Source of the DNA: Archangium gephyra
Lineage (GTDB): Bacteria > Myxococcota > Myxococcia > Myxococcales > Myxococcaceae
Length of the DNA stretch: 64,000 bases
Reading direction: 5' to 3'
Assembly: GCF_001027285.1 (NCBI RefSeq)
Contig: NZ_CP011509.1
Coordinates: 422,501-486,500 of the forward strand
Of the stretch, positions 38,377 through 46,978 are shown in pieces. The stretch's first letter is position 1, and each line of letters begins with the position of its first letter. Position numbers and translations under genes: made by a program. Under the pieces are notes generated by a model. That model searched no databases and was not told where the DNA came from. It saw only the letters and a program-made list of their open reading frames with translations.

Positions 38377-38934
38377 TCAGCGCGGCTGCTGGAACTCGAT
38401 GCCCCGGCAGGCGTCGGAGGCCTGGAGCACCTCGTCGTCGCTGACACCGGGGAAGGTGGCGCACAGGAACAAGTCCTTCTCCACGCGCCGGGCGCCGAAG
38501 AGCGCCGGGTAGCTCGCGCCCGAGCCCCCGTCCTCCAACCTGGGCGTGAGCCGCACCCGCACCAGCGAGACGTCCGCGCCCCCCGACTGCTGCTCGAGCG
38601 TGTGCTCGAAGCCCTCGAAGGACTGCCGCACCGACTGGAGGAGCACCTCGGGAGAGGGAAGCGTGGCGCCCTGGCCGGGGCGCAGGTCCACGCGCAACAC
38701 CGGGCGCCCGGGCGGGCCGAACTGGAAGCTCCCATCCTGCGCCACCTGGGCCGTCCACCCCGGCGGCATGGGCACCTTCACGCCCACGCGTCGCGGAGCG
38801 GCGGGCCGCTGCTCCGGGGCGGCGGGCTCCGGAGCCACGGGCGCTTCTTCCTTCTGACAACCACCGCAACCGGCGGCCAGCCAGCACAACGCCACCAGGG
38901 CGGCGCGCACGGGCTGGCGCTCGGCGCGGCGCAC
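38377..38934 (-). CDS. Lipoprotein of unknown function, coupled to bactofilin gene
   Basis: A protein of 185 residues starting at GTG. The signal MRRAERQPVRAALVALCWLAAGC has lipobox Cys23, followed by CQKEE and a Pro/Ala-rich linker. The mature domain (about 50-185) has a VKVPMPPGWTAQVAQDGSF start and ends CATFPGVSDDEVLQASDACRGIEF with two cysteines. The GTG shares one base with the bactofilin stop codon (TAGTG), so translation is probably coupled. The role is unknown; its place suggests a link to envelope, cytoskeleton or chromosome organisation. Confidence 0.8.
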   Translation of the reverse strand: MRRAERQPVRAALVALCWLAAGCGGCQKEEAPVAPEPAAPEQRPAAPRRVGVKVPMPPGWTAQVAQDGSFQFGPPGRPVLRVDLRPGQGATLPSPEVLLQSVRQSFEGFEHTLEQQSGGADVSLVRVRLTPRLEDGGSGASYPALFGARRVEKDLFLCATFPGVSDDEVLQASDACRGIEFQQPR

Positions 38935-39383
38935 TACTTCTTGTCTCCACCCGGAGGCGGCGGCGAGCCTCCTGCCTTGCCGAGGTTCTCCATCTTCGTG
39001 GTGCCCTCGAAGATGACGCCCCGGTCCATGGTGAGCGCCGGGCTCTCCAGGCTGCCCTTCACGCGCGCGGGAGCGTGCAGCTCAATCAGCTGCGCGGCGC
39101 GCACGTTGCCCTCCACGGTGCCATTGATGATGACGGTGCCGGCGTTGATCTCCGCCGTCACACGGGCCCCGTCCCCAATGACGAGCACGTCCTTGGTGAC
39201 AATCTGCCCGTTGAACTTCCCGTCGATACGAACCTGTCCCTCGAAGGTGAGCTTCCCCTCGAACTCGCTGCCCTTGCCGAGCAGCGTGTGAACCTCACCC
39301 GGACGCGTTGCCACGGATTCATCCTCCCGTCTGCCTAGAAGCGGTACGTTGGTCTTCTCTTCTTTTTTCCCGAGGAGCGCCAC
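38934..39383 (-). CDS. bacM: Bactofilin
   Basis: A protein of 149 residues. The bactofilin beta-helix core (about 38-125) shows LLGKGSEFEGKLTFEGQVRIDGKFNGQI, then LVIGDGARVTAEINAGTVIINGTVEGNVRAAQLIELHAPARVKGSLESPALTMDRGVIFEGT. Short disordered N- and C-termini (Pro/Gly-rich end) flank it. Bactofilins polymerise without nucleotide and support cell shape and chromosome organisation. The position next to parB-parA is like that of BacM in Myxococcus, so that symbol is suggested from synteny. The stop overlaps the next gene by one base. Confidence 0.93.
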   Translation of the reverse strand: MALLGKKEEKTNVPLLGRREDESVATRPGEVHTLLGKGSEFEGKLTFEGQVRIDGKFNGQIVTKDVLVIGDGARVTAEINAGTVIINGTVEGNVRAAQLIELHAPARVKGSLESPALTMDRGVIFEGTTKMENLGKAGGSPPPPGGDKK

Positions 39384-39386
39384 GCG

Positions 39387-40304
39387 CTACTCCTTCCTGA
39401 GTACCTTCAGGATGCGATCGAGGTCATCGTACGAGAAGTAGTCGACCTCGATGGTGCCTTTTCCACTGCTCTTCTCCACCAGGCGCACTTTCGTACCGAG
39501 AATGCGCTGGAGCTCCTCGGTCAGCGCCTTCACCTGGGGGCTCACCTTGGCCGGCTTGCCGGAGTCCTTGGCCTTGCCGCCCTTGGCCTGCTGAACGAGC
39601 TTCTCGGTGTCGCGCACGCTCAACTTGCGGGCGGCGACCTGCTGGGCCAGCTCGTTCATCTCGGGGATGCGGGGCACGCCGAGCAGCGCGCGGGCATGGC
39701 CGGCGCTCAGGTTGCCCTCGGCCACCATGTTCTTCACCTCCGGGGGCAGGCCGAGCAGCCGCAGGGCGTTGGCCACCGTGGAGCGCTCCTTGCCGACCCG
39801 CTGGGCCACCTGGTCCTGCGTGAGGCCGAACTCCTCGACGAGCCGGTGATAGCCCTCGGCCTCTTCCATGGGGTTGAGGTCCGCGCGCTGGAGGTTCTCC
39901 ACCAGGGCGAGCTCGAAGGCCTCGAGCTCCGTCACCTCGCGCACGATGGCGGGAATCTCATGCAGGCCCGCGAGCTGGGAGGCGCGCCAGCGGCGCTCAC
40001 CGGCGATGATCTTGTAGCCGTCGCCGTCCTTGCGCACGAGCACGGGCATGAGGACGCCCTGGGCCTTGATGGACTCGGTGAGCTCGCGCAGCTTCTCCTC
40101 GTCGAAGTGGCGGCGGGGCTGGAGGGTGTCGCGGTGGATGGCCTCGATGGGCAGCTTGAGGACGCTGCCCTTGGGGGGAGTGGGAGGCTCGGGAGGAACC
40201 ACGACCGCGGCGGCGGCGGCCGCGGAAGGAGGAGGAGCGGCCTGGGGGATGAGGGCGGAGAGGCCACGGCCCAACGCCCGCTTCTGCTTGTCACCGTTCA
40301 GCAC
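39387..40304 (-). CDS. parB: Chromosome-partitioning protein ParB
   Basis: A protein of 305 residues that loads on parS and slides as a CTPase clamp. Features: KRALGRGLSALIPQ N-terminus (ParA-stimulating), Ala/Pro linker, CTP-binding GERRWRAS (about residue 110) and VENLQRADLNPMEEA, helix-turn-helix (LTQDQVAQRVGKERSTVANALRLL) and a C-terminal dimer domain ending DYFSYDDLDRILKVLRKE. GTG at 40304 was chosen because GGAGA lies 7-8 nt upstream; an in-frame GTG at 40331 is possible. It lies 3 bp before the bactofilin gene. Its substrates are the parS sites at 41646-43492. Confidence 0.96.
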   Translation of the reverse strand: MLNGDKQKRALGRGLSALIPQAAPPPSAAAAAAVVVPPEPPTPPKGSVLKLPIEAIHRDTLQPRRHFDEEKLRELTESIKAQGVLMPVLVRKDGDGYKIIAGERRWRASQLAGLHEIPAIVREVTELEAFELALVENLQRADLNPMEEAEGYHRLVEEFGLTQDQVAQRVGKERSTVANALRLLGLPPEVKNMVAEGNLSAGHARALLGVPRIPEMNELAQQVAARKLSVRDTEKLVQQAKGGKAKDSGKPAKVSPQVKALTEELQRILGTKVRLVEKSSGKGTIEVDYFSYDDLDRILKVLRKE

Positions 40305-40495
40305 TGCGTGTCTCCGCCGGGAGCCCGGCACTACCGACCCGAGGGGGCTCGGGTGGCCACGTCCCTGGACAGCACCACCTCGGCCGGGGGGACGCGGGAG
40401 CCCGGCGGGGGCGAGCGGAGCGGGGACACCGCTCCGGCCCGGTTCATCGTTTCGGAGTGCCCTGAGCGGGCGAGCGAGGGACCGCCAGGAAGCCG

Positions 40496-40506
40496 CCTAT
40501 ATAAGG
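40496..40506 (-). promoter_or_regulatory. TATA-like box in parA-parB intergenic region
   Basis: CCTATATAAGG is the most AT-rich site in the 230-bp parA-parB gap and could serve as a -10 element giving parB its own promoter. No matching -35 element is evident. Confidence 0.25.
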
Positions 40507-40534
40507 ATGCGGGCGGGGGGTGGCGGCCCGGGAG

Positions 40535-41326
40535 CTACGCGACCTTGCGAGCGGGGGGCGGGTTGGGCTCGCGCTGCATGATTTCGCGGCCGAGCGCCAG
40601 GTAGCTCTCACAACCCTTGGACTTGATGTCGTAGAGCAGGATGGGCTTGCCGAAGGACGGGCACTCGGACAGGCGCACGTTGCGCGGGACGACGGAGGTG
40701 AAGACCTGCTCCTTGAAGTAGTCGCGCACGTCGGCGACGACCTGGTTGGCGATGTTCGCGCGCGAGTCGAACATGGTGAGGAGGATGCCCTCCATCTTCA
40801 GCTCGGGGTTGAAGGCCTGCCGCACCAGGTCGATGGTGTGGTTGAGCTGGGAGAGGCCCTCGAGCGCGTAGTACTCGCACTGGAGCGGGATGAGGACGGA
40901 GTCCGCGGCGATCAGCGAGTTGAGGGTGAGCAGGCCGAGCGAGGGCGGGCAGTCGATGAGGATGTAGTCGTACTGCTCGGCGAGGGGACGGAGGGCATCG
41001 CGGAGGCGGTACTCGCGACGCTCCTGGTTGACGAGCTCGACCTCGGCGCCGGTGAGGTCCGGGGTGGCGGGGACCACCTGGAGGTAGCGCAGCTCGGTGG
41101 GGTGGAGGAGCTCGCCCATGGGACGGCCCCCGAGGAGGGCGTCATAGACGGTGCCCTGGAGCGTCTCGCGCTTGAGGCCGAGCCCGCTGCCGGCATTGCC
41201 CTGAGGGTCCATGTCGACGAGGAGCACCTTGCGCTCAGCGGCGGCGAGGCTCGCGGCGAGGTTGATGGCGGTGGTCGTCTTGCCGACGCCGCCCTTCTGA
41301 TTGGAGATGCAGATGATTCGACCCAC
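40535..41326 (-). CDS. parA: Chromosome-partitioning ATPase ParA
   Basis: A protein of 263 residues with the deviant Walker A motif KGGVGKTT, then DMDPQGNAGSGLG and the Walker B region YDYILIDCPPSLG. The length and lack of an N-terminal helix-turn-helix fit chromosomal ParA (Soj type). GTG at 41326 (VGRIICISNQ) was chosen because AAGG lies about 10 nt upstream; ATG at 41335 adds three residues. It drives origin segregation with ParB and lies between parB and the parS array. Confidence 0.96.
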   Translation of the reverse strand: MGRIICISNQKGGVGKTTTAINLAASLAAAERKVLLVDMDPQGNAGSGLGLKRETLQGTVYDALLGGRPMGELLHPTELRYLQVVPATPDLTGAEVELVNQERREYRLRDALRPLAEQYDYILIDCPPSLGLLTLNSLIAADSVLIPLQCEYYALEGLSQLNHTIDLVRQAFNPELKMEGILLTMFDSRANIANQVVADVRDYFKEQVFTSVVPRNVRLSECPSFGKPILLYDIKSKGCESYLALGREIMQREPNPPPARKVA

Positions 41327-41529
41327 GTGGCCCATCCTTGCGACGCCCCGGGAGTGCCCGGGGGCTCTGCGGGGGAGGCATGTACCGACTCCCGTATTGA
41401 TCCATCAAATCGTCGGCTGATCCAGTCCGCGACCGGATCAGACTTCTAGCTCGCCTGCCTGACATCCGCCCGCCGCCGGCTCCCCGCCGCCGCCCCAGCC
41501 CCATCTCCGCCCAATCTCCCCCCAATCTC

Positions 41530-41562
41530 CCCTCTCCCCCCGGGAGAGGGACAGGGTGAGGG
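41530..41562. repeat. CCCTCACCCC-type intergenic repeat, copy 5
   Basis: Reverse-oriented copy (CCTCTCCCCCCGGGAGAGGG then ACAGGGTGAGGG), preceding the parS array. Confidence 0.75.
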
Positions 41563-41593
41563 TATCGGGACCCCGGGTTGGCTCCGTGGGAAG

Positions 41594-41628
41594 CCCCTCT
41601 CCCCCTGGGAGAGGGCTGGGGTGAGGGA
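41594..41628. repeat. CCCTCACCCC-type intergenic repeat, copy 6
   Basis: Reverse-oriented copy ending 17 bp before the first parS site. Confidence 0.75.
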
Positions 41629-42886
41629 CATGAGCCGGGCCGGACGTTCCACGTGGAACACGCCCCGCCTGGAGAGCAGCGCCGCGCGCCGCCACGAGCC
41701 AGGGAGCCAGAACAGCGCCGGTCCACCCAGCGGACGTCGCACGAGAACCGGGCGTTGGAAGGAACCGCTCGCGCGCCTCGGCCCAAGAGCCGCTCACCCG
41801 GGCCCTTGGCTCCGACCACGGCGCCCCTGCCCCACCCAACCCGGGCCCGTTCCACGTTCCACGTGGAACACCCCAAGAAGGTTCCTCCCGCCTCCAGCCG
41901 GGCTGCGGCAGACAGGACACCCATCGCGTCTCCGGAGGAGCACGTTCCACGTGGAACATGCCTCGGCCAGAAAGCCTCTCATCCGGCCTCGGACTCCGGT
42001 CGACCTCCCCTCCCCCATCCCCGCGCGAGCCGGATCCACCGTTCCACGTGGAACACCTCCTGTGGAGGGTCTTCAGCCGCCAGCAGGAACGCCTCCGGCG
42101 CTTCCCCATCCCAGCCCCCGGGTGGCCCGTTCCACGTGGAACACCTTCCGGCCCCAAAGGCCTCATCCGAGCCCCTCCAGACCCCGGCTCCCCCAATACC
42201 CAGGACAGCCGCCGGACCCGCTCGTTCCACGTGGAACAGCTCCGGCCCGAGAGCCTCCCATCCCCATCCAGCGTCCCAGCCAGGACCCCCACTCCTCCTG
42301 CCTCGGCGGGGTCCCACGTTCCACGTGGAACACCCCAGGGGGACTGCTCAGCCGCCAGCAGAGCCCCCGGTCCTCCCACCCAACCCGGGCAAGGCGTTCC
42401 ACGTGGAACACGGCTCGCCCAGACAGACATCTCCCGCGTCCCTCCAGGCCAGAACCAGACCAGGGTCCCGAGCCCCACGACGGGCCTCGGCCCCGCGTGT
42501 TCCACGTGGAACACCCCCGCCTGAACGCCGCCCTTCCACCTCCAGGGCCCCAGCCAGAGCACCCCACCCTTCCCACCTGGAGTGGGTCCGTTGTTTCACG
42601 TGGAACGTCCTCGCGAAGGCGCTCCAGCCGCCCGTCGCGCCAGACCTCGTGCGCCCCAGTCCTGCCTCGGGGCGAACGTTCCACGTGGAACACCCCTTGG
42701 CTAGAAGGGCCTCACCCTCGCCCCTTCAGGCACAGGACCCGCTGGAGGACCCGGCGCTCAGGACCCCCCCTCGGCTCCGCACGTTCCACGTGAAACATCC
42801 TCGGCCTGAAGGCCCCCCCTTCCGCGGCCAGAGTCCCCTCGCGGGGGCGTCCGCGAGGTTCATGGACAGACCCGTGTTGCGCCTGA

Positions 42887-42922
42887 GCCCTCTCCCTCTG
42901 GGGGAGAGCCGGGGGAGAGGGT
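42887..42922. repeat. CCCTCACCCC-type intergenic repeat, copy 7 (degenerate)
   Basis: Partial copy (CCCTCTCCCTCTGGGGGAGAG then CCGGGGGAGAGGG) in the widest gap of the parS array (42797-43074). Confidence 0.5.
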
Positions 42923-42979
42923 CGTCAGCCGCATGTTCCTCGCCCCGGCCCGCATCCCGGCACGCCCCTGCGAGGAAGA

Positions 42980-43014
42980 CCCTCACCCTGACCCGCTTCC
43001 AAAGGGAGAGGGGA
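42980..43014. repeat. CCCTCACCCC-type intergenic repeat, copy 8
   Basis: Copy CCCTCACCCTGACCCGCTTCC followed by AAAGGGAGAGGGG, also in the wide gap of the parS array. Confidence 0.7.
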
Positions 43015-43816
43015 TGTGTTCGTGGACACCCCAGCGGTGCACCGGTTGGGGCCGATGCCTCCCACGGCGGGCACGTTCCACGTGGAACAGTGCTCGCGCC
43101 GGAATGCCCCACTCCGGCACTCCCTCACGCCCTGGTTCCACCCGGCACTGGCACCGCATCCCTGGCAGAGGCCTTTCCCCTTCCGGAAGCCCCTAGCAGC
43201 GGCGAGGTGCGGCTCCGGGTGCCGCCGGTGACGCCGTTTCACGTGGAACACGCCGCCTCTGGCGAGAGCCCGTCCCACCGCTCCCCTTCTTCCCGGAACG
43301 GGCTCTCCGTCTCCCGGCGTCCCTGTTCCACGTGGAACGTGCTTCCCCCGGCAGAGGGTCCCGCGCTCCCCGCGTCCCGGGGCTCCACCCGGGCAGAAGC
43401 ACGACGGTGCCTCGCGGTCATGCCGGAGTCCAGCCCGAGGTCCTCGGTCCCGTCGTTCCCTGCCCCGCCCACTCGGGTGTTCCACGTGGAACAGGCCAAA
43501 GGTCTCGCCGTGTCCTCGCTCGTGACGAACAGGGGTGCTTCGTACGGTCCGAGCACTTCCCCATGTCCCGTCGAGCACCCGCGGGCCTCACGCGCTCCGG
43601 TACTTCTCCGTGGGCACGAAGCACTCCGGGGACGGTGTCTCCAGGTGGAGTCCACCGTCTCCCCTCCAGTCCTCGCGCCCCCGCCCTCAGGCGGCCCTCC
43701 GCCCGCGCCTCCGCGACCTGGGGAGACTCACCCGGTCCAGCAGGAGGTGCACCGGCGGGACTGCTCGGAGCGGGGGGACCCGAACGCCGGGCCCACTCCC
43801 CGCTCCCGCGCTCTCC

Positions 43817-44512
43817 TCAGCGCACCGGGTCCATCAGGAACGCGACGCCGAACTGCAGCTGCGGCCGCTCCCTCTGCCACACCCACTGCCTCTCCAACCT
43901 GTCCGCCACCGGCACCAGGATCGCCGCCTCCGGCATCACCCGCAGGCCCGGGTTCACCCGGAACGCATAGCCCAGCGACGCTCCCATCGCCGCCATCTCC
44001 CGGCTGTCCGGGTCGAACAGCTGATCGAACCGCATCCACGTCGGACGCAGCCCCAACACCAGCTGCGAGCCATCCGGGTTGCGCAGCGCGAACAGCAGCG
44101 GCAGCGCCGCGAACAGCTGCGTATCCGAGGACCAGTCCCCCGTCTCCCACGCGTGCGAGAACAGCACCAGCCCCGCCGTGGGCGCCACCGACATCACGAA
44201 CGGCGACCCCTCCTCCCTCCCCGCCAGCTGCAGCTTCAGCGAGCCCTCCGCCCCCTGCAGCGACAACTTCCCTCCCACGTCGAAGCCCTCCGTCACCCCC
44301 GACCTCCACGCCACCGCCACCTGCGGCAGCACCCCCGGCTTCTTCCCGTCATCCACCCCCTGCACCCACGCCTGCGCCGTCAGCCGCGACTGGCCCCTCG
44401 GCACCGTGTCCGCCGTCTCCAGCGTCCCCAACGACGCGCACCCTCCCCACCACGGCACGCACGTCAGCAGGAACAACCATCGGGAACGAAATGAACGGCC
44501 CACGCGAGTCAT
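43817..44512 (-). CDS. Lipoprotein with outer-membrane beta-barrel character
   Basis: A protein of 231 residues. Signal MTRVGRSFRSRWLFLLTCVP precedes WWGGC (possible lipobox Cys25, atypical) and SLGTLETADTVPRGQSRLTAQAW. The body alternates hydrophobic and polar strands with many Gly and Arg (GFDVGGKLSLQGAEGSLKLQLAG, QLVLGLRPTWMRFDQLF), like outer-membrane barrels. It ends QLQFGVAFLMDPVR. Function unknown. It lies between the parS array and the histidine kinase gene on the same strand. Confidence 0.75.
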   Translation of the reverse strand: MTRVGRSFRSRWLFLLTCVPWWGGCASLGTLETADTVPRGQSRLTAQAWVQGVDDGKKPGVLPQVAVAWRSGVTEGFDVGGKLSLQGAEGSLKLQLAGREEGSPFVMSVAPTAGLVLFSHAWETGDWSSDTQLFAALPLLFALRNPDGSQLVLGLRPTWMRFDQLFDPDSREMAAMGASLGYAFRVNPGLRVMPEAAILVPVADRLERQWVWQRERPQLQFGVAFLMDPVR

Positions 44513-44610
44513 GAAGCATCCTTTCCACGGGTGTGCCGGTGACTATCTCACCGGCCTGACCCTCGCGGGTTGCCGCTTCGCGCTCTCGCTGGAGCTCCCC
44601 CACCGTCCCC

Positions 44611-45858
44611 TCACCCCGTCCAGAGGGGTGTCTGGGTCAACGGCAACCGCACCGTGAAGCACGTGCCCTTCCCCTCCTCCGACTCCACCTCGATGCGCCC
44701 CCCGTGCCCCGTCACGATGCCGTACGCCACCGCCAGCCCCAGCCCCGTCCCCTCCCCCACCGGCTTCGTCGTGAAGAACGGCTGGAACAGCTGCCCCAGC
44801 ACCTCGTTCGTCATCCCCACCCCGTTGTCCCTCACCTCCACCACCGCCTCGCCCGCCTCCTCGCGCGTGCTCACCTGCACCACGCCCCCCTGTGCCGGCA
44901 CCGCCTGCACCGCGTTCATCAGCAGGTTCAACACCACCTGGCCCATCTGCCTCGGCTGACCCACGATGGGCCGCAGCGCCCCCATCTCCAGCTCCACCCG
45001 GCACCGGCCCCGCCGCTCCCCCTGTGACAGCCTCAGCGCCGACGACACCTCCGCGTTCAAGTCGAACTCCACCGGCTCCTCCGGATCGTTCCGCGCGAAG
45101 CGTCTCAGGTCCGCCACGATGGCGTTCACCCGCCGGATTCCGTCCAGCGTCGCCGGCAGCACGTCGTCCACGTACTCGCGCAGCTCCTCCGGCAGCTCCC
45201 GCTGCGCCGCCAGGTCCCGGCTCAGCAGCCGCACGTTGCTCGTCACGAACGCCATCGGGTTGTTGATTTCGTGCGCCACCCCCGCCGCCAGCAGCCCCAG
45301 GCTCGACAGCTTCTCGTGCGTCACCAGCTGCCCCTGCATCCGCTGCAGCTGCCGGTGGCTCTCCCTCGAGGCCTCCAGCGCATCGAGCAGGAGCTGGCAG
45401 CGCGTCTCGCCCAGTCCGTAGAACGCGCACGCCGCCAGGCAGAACAGCCCCACCGTCCCCGGCTCCACTCCCGCTCGCAGCCCCAGCCCCGCCGACACCG
45501 CCAGGTGCAGCCCCAGCCCCACCCGCCGCACCGTCAGCCCCTGCCTCGACGGCGCCCCGCCGTTCAGGAACACCGCCTGGACCAGCATGTTGATCCACGC
45601 CATCAGGCTCCAGTGCAGCAGCTGCGACTCCACCGCGCTCAGCGTCAGGTTGCCGAGCAACAGCGCCCACTGCTCCCCCCTCCTCAGCCGGCCCACCCGC
45701 GTCAGCCGGGAGAGGAAGCGCGTGTTGAGCACCCCGCGGACCACGAAGAGCCCGCACAGAGCTCCCACCACCGTCCACCTGCCCCACGCATGCGCCACCA
45801 GCAGCGCCTGGGTGAGCACCACCGTGCCGACGGCCCAGAGCACCAGACGCCGGTTCAT
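44611..45858 (-). CDS. Sensor histidine kinase (NtrB-like)
   Basis: A protein of 415 residues. The N-terminal roughly 155 residues hold about five transmembrane segments and no large periplasmic domain. The kinase core has the H-box GVAHEINNPMAFVTSN with His196, N-box QVVLNLLMNAVQAV, G1 DNGVGMTN, FQPFFTTKPVGEGTGLGLAVAYGI (F and G2 boxes). This is the HisKA/NtrB subclass common in myxobacteria. The cognate response regulator is not adjacent. ATG at 45858 was chosen over 45912 because the extra 18 codons use AT-ending triplets unlike the gene. Confidence 0.9.
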   Translation of the reverse strand: MNRRLVLWAVGTVVLTQALLVAHAWGRWTVVGALCGLFVVRGVLNTRFLSRLTRVGRLRRGEQWALLLGNLTLSAVESQLLHWSLMAWINMLVQAVFLNGGAPSRQGLTVRRVGLGLHLAVSAGLGLRAGVEPGTVGLFCLAACAFYGLGETRCQLLLDALEASRESHRQLQRMQGQLVTHEKLSSLGLLAAGVAHEINNPMAFVTSNVRLLSRDLAAQRELPEELREYVDDVLPATLDGIRRVNAIVADLRRFARNDPEEPVEFDLNAEVSSALRLSQGERRGRCRVELEMGALRPIVGQPRQMGQVVLNLLMNAVQAVPAQGGVVQVSTREEAGEAVVEVRDNGVGMTNEVLGQLFQPFFTTKPVGEGTGLGLAVAYGIVTGHGGRIEVESEEGKGTCFTVRLPLTQTPLWTG

Positions 45859-46127
45859 GACCTCGCCGTTCCCCTCGGGACCGCCCACCACGTGGGCCTC
45901 TGCTGGTCTCATGTCGCGTTCCCCCCTGTGAACGCACCCGATCACTCCCGGCTCGGCCCGGCCCCCGGCTTCACGTCACCGGCCCCCGCCGTCTCGGTGC
46001 ATCCCCAAGTCTAGGGCAAGGGCGGACACGGACTCCGCCCGCCCCGGCAGGATGGGTCTCTGGAGCTCCGCTTCCGTACGGTGGAGGACACGGAGGGCCC
46101 GCTCGGGTTCAACCCGGGGCCCGGATA

Positions 46128-46161
46128 CCCTCACCCCGTCCCTCTCCCGAAGGGAGAGGGG
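46128..46161. repeat. CCCTCACCCC-type intergenic repeat, copy 9
   Basis: Consensus copy, followed directly by three imperfect units of about 15 bp (GGGGAAATGGCC) at about 46157-46205, upstream of the histidine kinase gene and 3' of rsmG. Confidence 0.8.
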
Positions 46162-46224
46162 AAATGGCCGTGGGGAAATGGCCTCGGGGAAATGGCCTCG
46201 GAGGGGTCCTCCTCCTTCACTTCT

Positions 46225-46881
46225 CTACTTCGCGAACGCCGCCACCTGACGCTCCGCTCCCGAGAACGGCAGCCGGTACGCCCTCGCCGACACCAGCTTC
46301 AGGCCCCGCTTCCCCGCCTGCGCTCGCAGCTCGTCCTCGCTCAGCGCCTTGCCCAGCATCGCCACCACGTGCCCGCCCTCCGCCAGGTACGCCGGCGCCA
46401 GGTCCAACCAGTCCGGCAGATCCATGAAGGCCCGGGCGATCACCCGGTCCGCCCTCGGCAGCCCCTCCGCCTCCGGCTTGCCCTCGGCTCGCGCGTGCAC
46501 CGCCTTCGTCCCCGTCAGCCCCAGCCCCGCCACCGCCACCACCGCCTTCACGTACCCCACCTTCTTCCCCACCGCGTCCACCACCGTCACCGACAACGAC
46601 GGCCTCGCCATCTTCAGCGGCAGCCCCGGGAACCCCGCCCCCGCTCCCACGTCCAGCACGCTCCCCGCCCCCTCCACCTCCGGCAACACCGCCAGCGAGT
46701 CCAGGAAGTGTTTCTCCACCACCTCCTCCTCCGCGGTGATCGCCGTCAGGTTCACCTTCGCGTTCCACTTCAACAGCTCGCCCATCAGCCGGTTCAGCCG
46801 CGCCGGCACGTCCTCCCCCACCGTCACCCCCAACGCCCTGCACCCCTGCCCAATCAGATCGCCGAAGCGCGCGTTATCCAC
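46225..46881 (-). CDS. rsmG: 16S rRNA (guanine527-N7)-methyltransferase RsmG
   Basis: A protein of 218 residues, as usual for RsmG (GidB). Motifs: LNRLMGELLKWNAKVNLTAI, HFLDSLAVLP, SAM-binding SVLDVGAGAGFPGLPL, VDAVGKKVGYVKAVV and VIARAFMDLPDWLDL. The GTG at 46881 (VDNARFGDLI) was chosen: GGAGAGG lies about 5 nt upstream and the length fits. The frame opens 38 codons further up and reaches the mnmG end, but that stretch contains DnaA-box-like sites and reads unlike RsmG. It follows mnmG, the classic gidA-gidB order. Confidence 0.95.
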   Translation of the reverse strand: MDNARFGDLIGQGCRALGVTVGEDVPARLNRLMGELLKWNAKVNLTAITAEEEVVEKHFLDSLAVLPEVEGAGSVLDVGAGAGFPGLPLKMARPSLSVTVVDAVGKKVGYVKAVVAVAGLGLTGTKAVHARAEGKPEAEGLPRADRVIARAFMDLPDWLDLAPAYLAEGGHVVAMLGKALSEDELRAQAGKRGLKLVSARAYRLPFSGAERQVAAFAK

Positions 46882-46965
46882 AGCCACCTCTCCCGACTTG
46901 AGTCCCAAGTCCTTGAAATGTCTCGCACCTTTGGGTGCCAAAAACTTCTCCACACCTTGTCCACA
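46874..46965. promoter_or_regulatory. Cluster of three DnaA-box-like sites between mnmG and rsmG
   Basis: All on the plus strand: TTATCCACA (46874-46882, the perfect canonical box, overlapping the rsmG start), TTCTCCACA (46946-46954, one mismatch) and TTGTCCACA (46957-46965, a common variant). The 120-bp region is about 57% G+C, below its neighbours, and includes a GCACC-TTTG-GGTGC hairpin (46925-46938). dnaA itself is not in the window. Confidence 0.5.
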
Positions 46966-46978
46966 CCCCCCTGTGCGA

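Larger units (their letters stand above)
41646..43492. other. parS: parS centromere array, 16 sites
   Basis: Palindromic GTTCCACGTGGAAC starts at 41646, 41856, 41944, 42041, 42129, 42224, 42318, 42396, 42499, 42679, 43075, 43325 and 43479. One-base variants are GTTTCACGTGGAAC at 42593 and 43236 and GTTCCACGTGAAAC at 42783. From 41856 to 42783 the spacing is 78-104 bp. This is the ParB-binding consensus known from Myxococcus, where parS sites are also clustered. Open frames crossing the array have no support as genes. The array starts about 320 bp upstream of the parA start codon and ends about 325 bp before the lipoprotein gene at 43817. Confidence 0.95.

Noticed and set aside
41646-43492. 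CRISPR array
   Set aside because: The repeated units are 14-bp perfect palindromes matching ParB sites, the spacers are partly similar to each other, and no cas genes are present.
41578-44514. A 978-codon open frame across the parS array
   Set aside because: It is rich in Pro, Arg, Ser and Thr, repeats the translation of the parS palindrome (FHVEH), has no start signal and runs through intergenic repeats. It is open because of high GC, not coding.
46925-46938. GCACC-TTTG-GGTGC hairpin as terminator of mnmG
   Set aside because: On the mnmG strand the T-run precedes the hairpin instead of following it, so it does not fit an intrinsic terminator.
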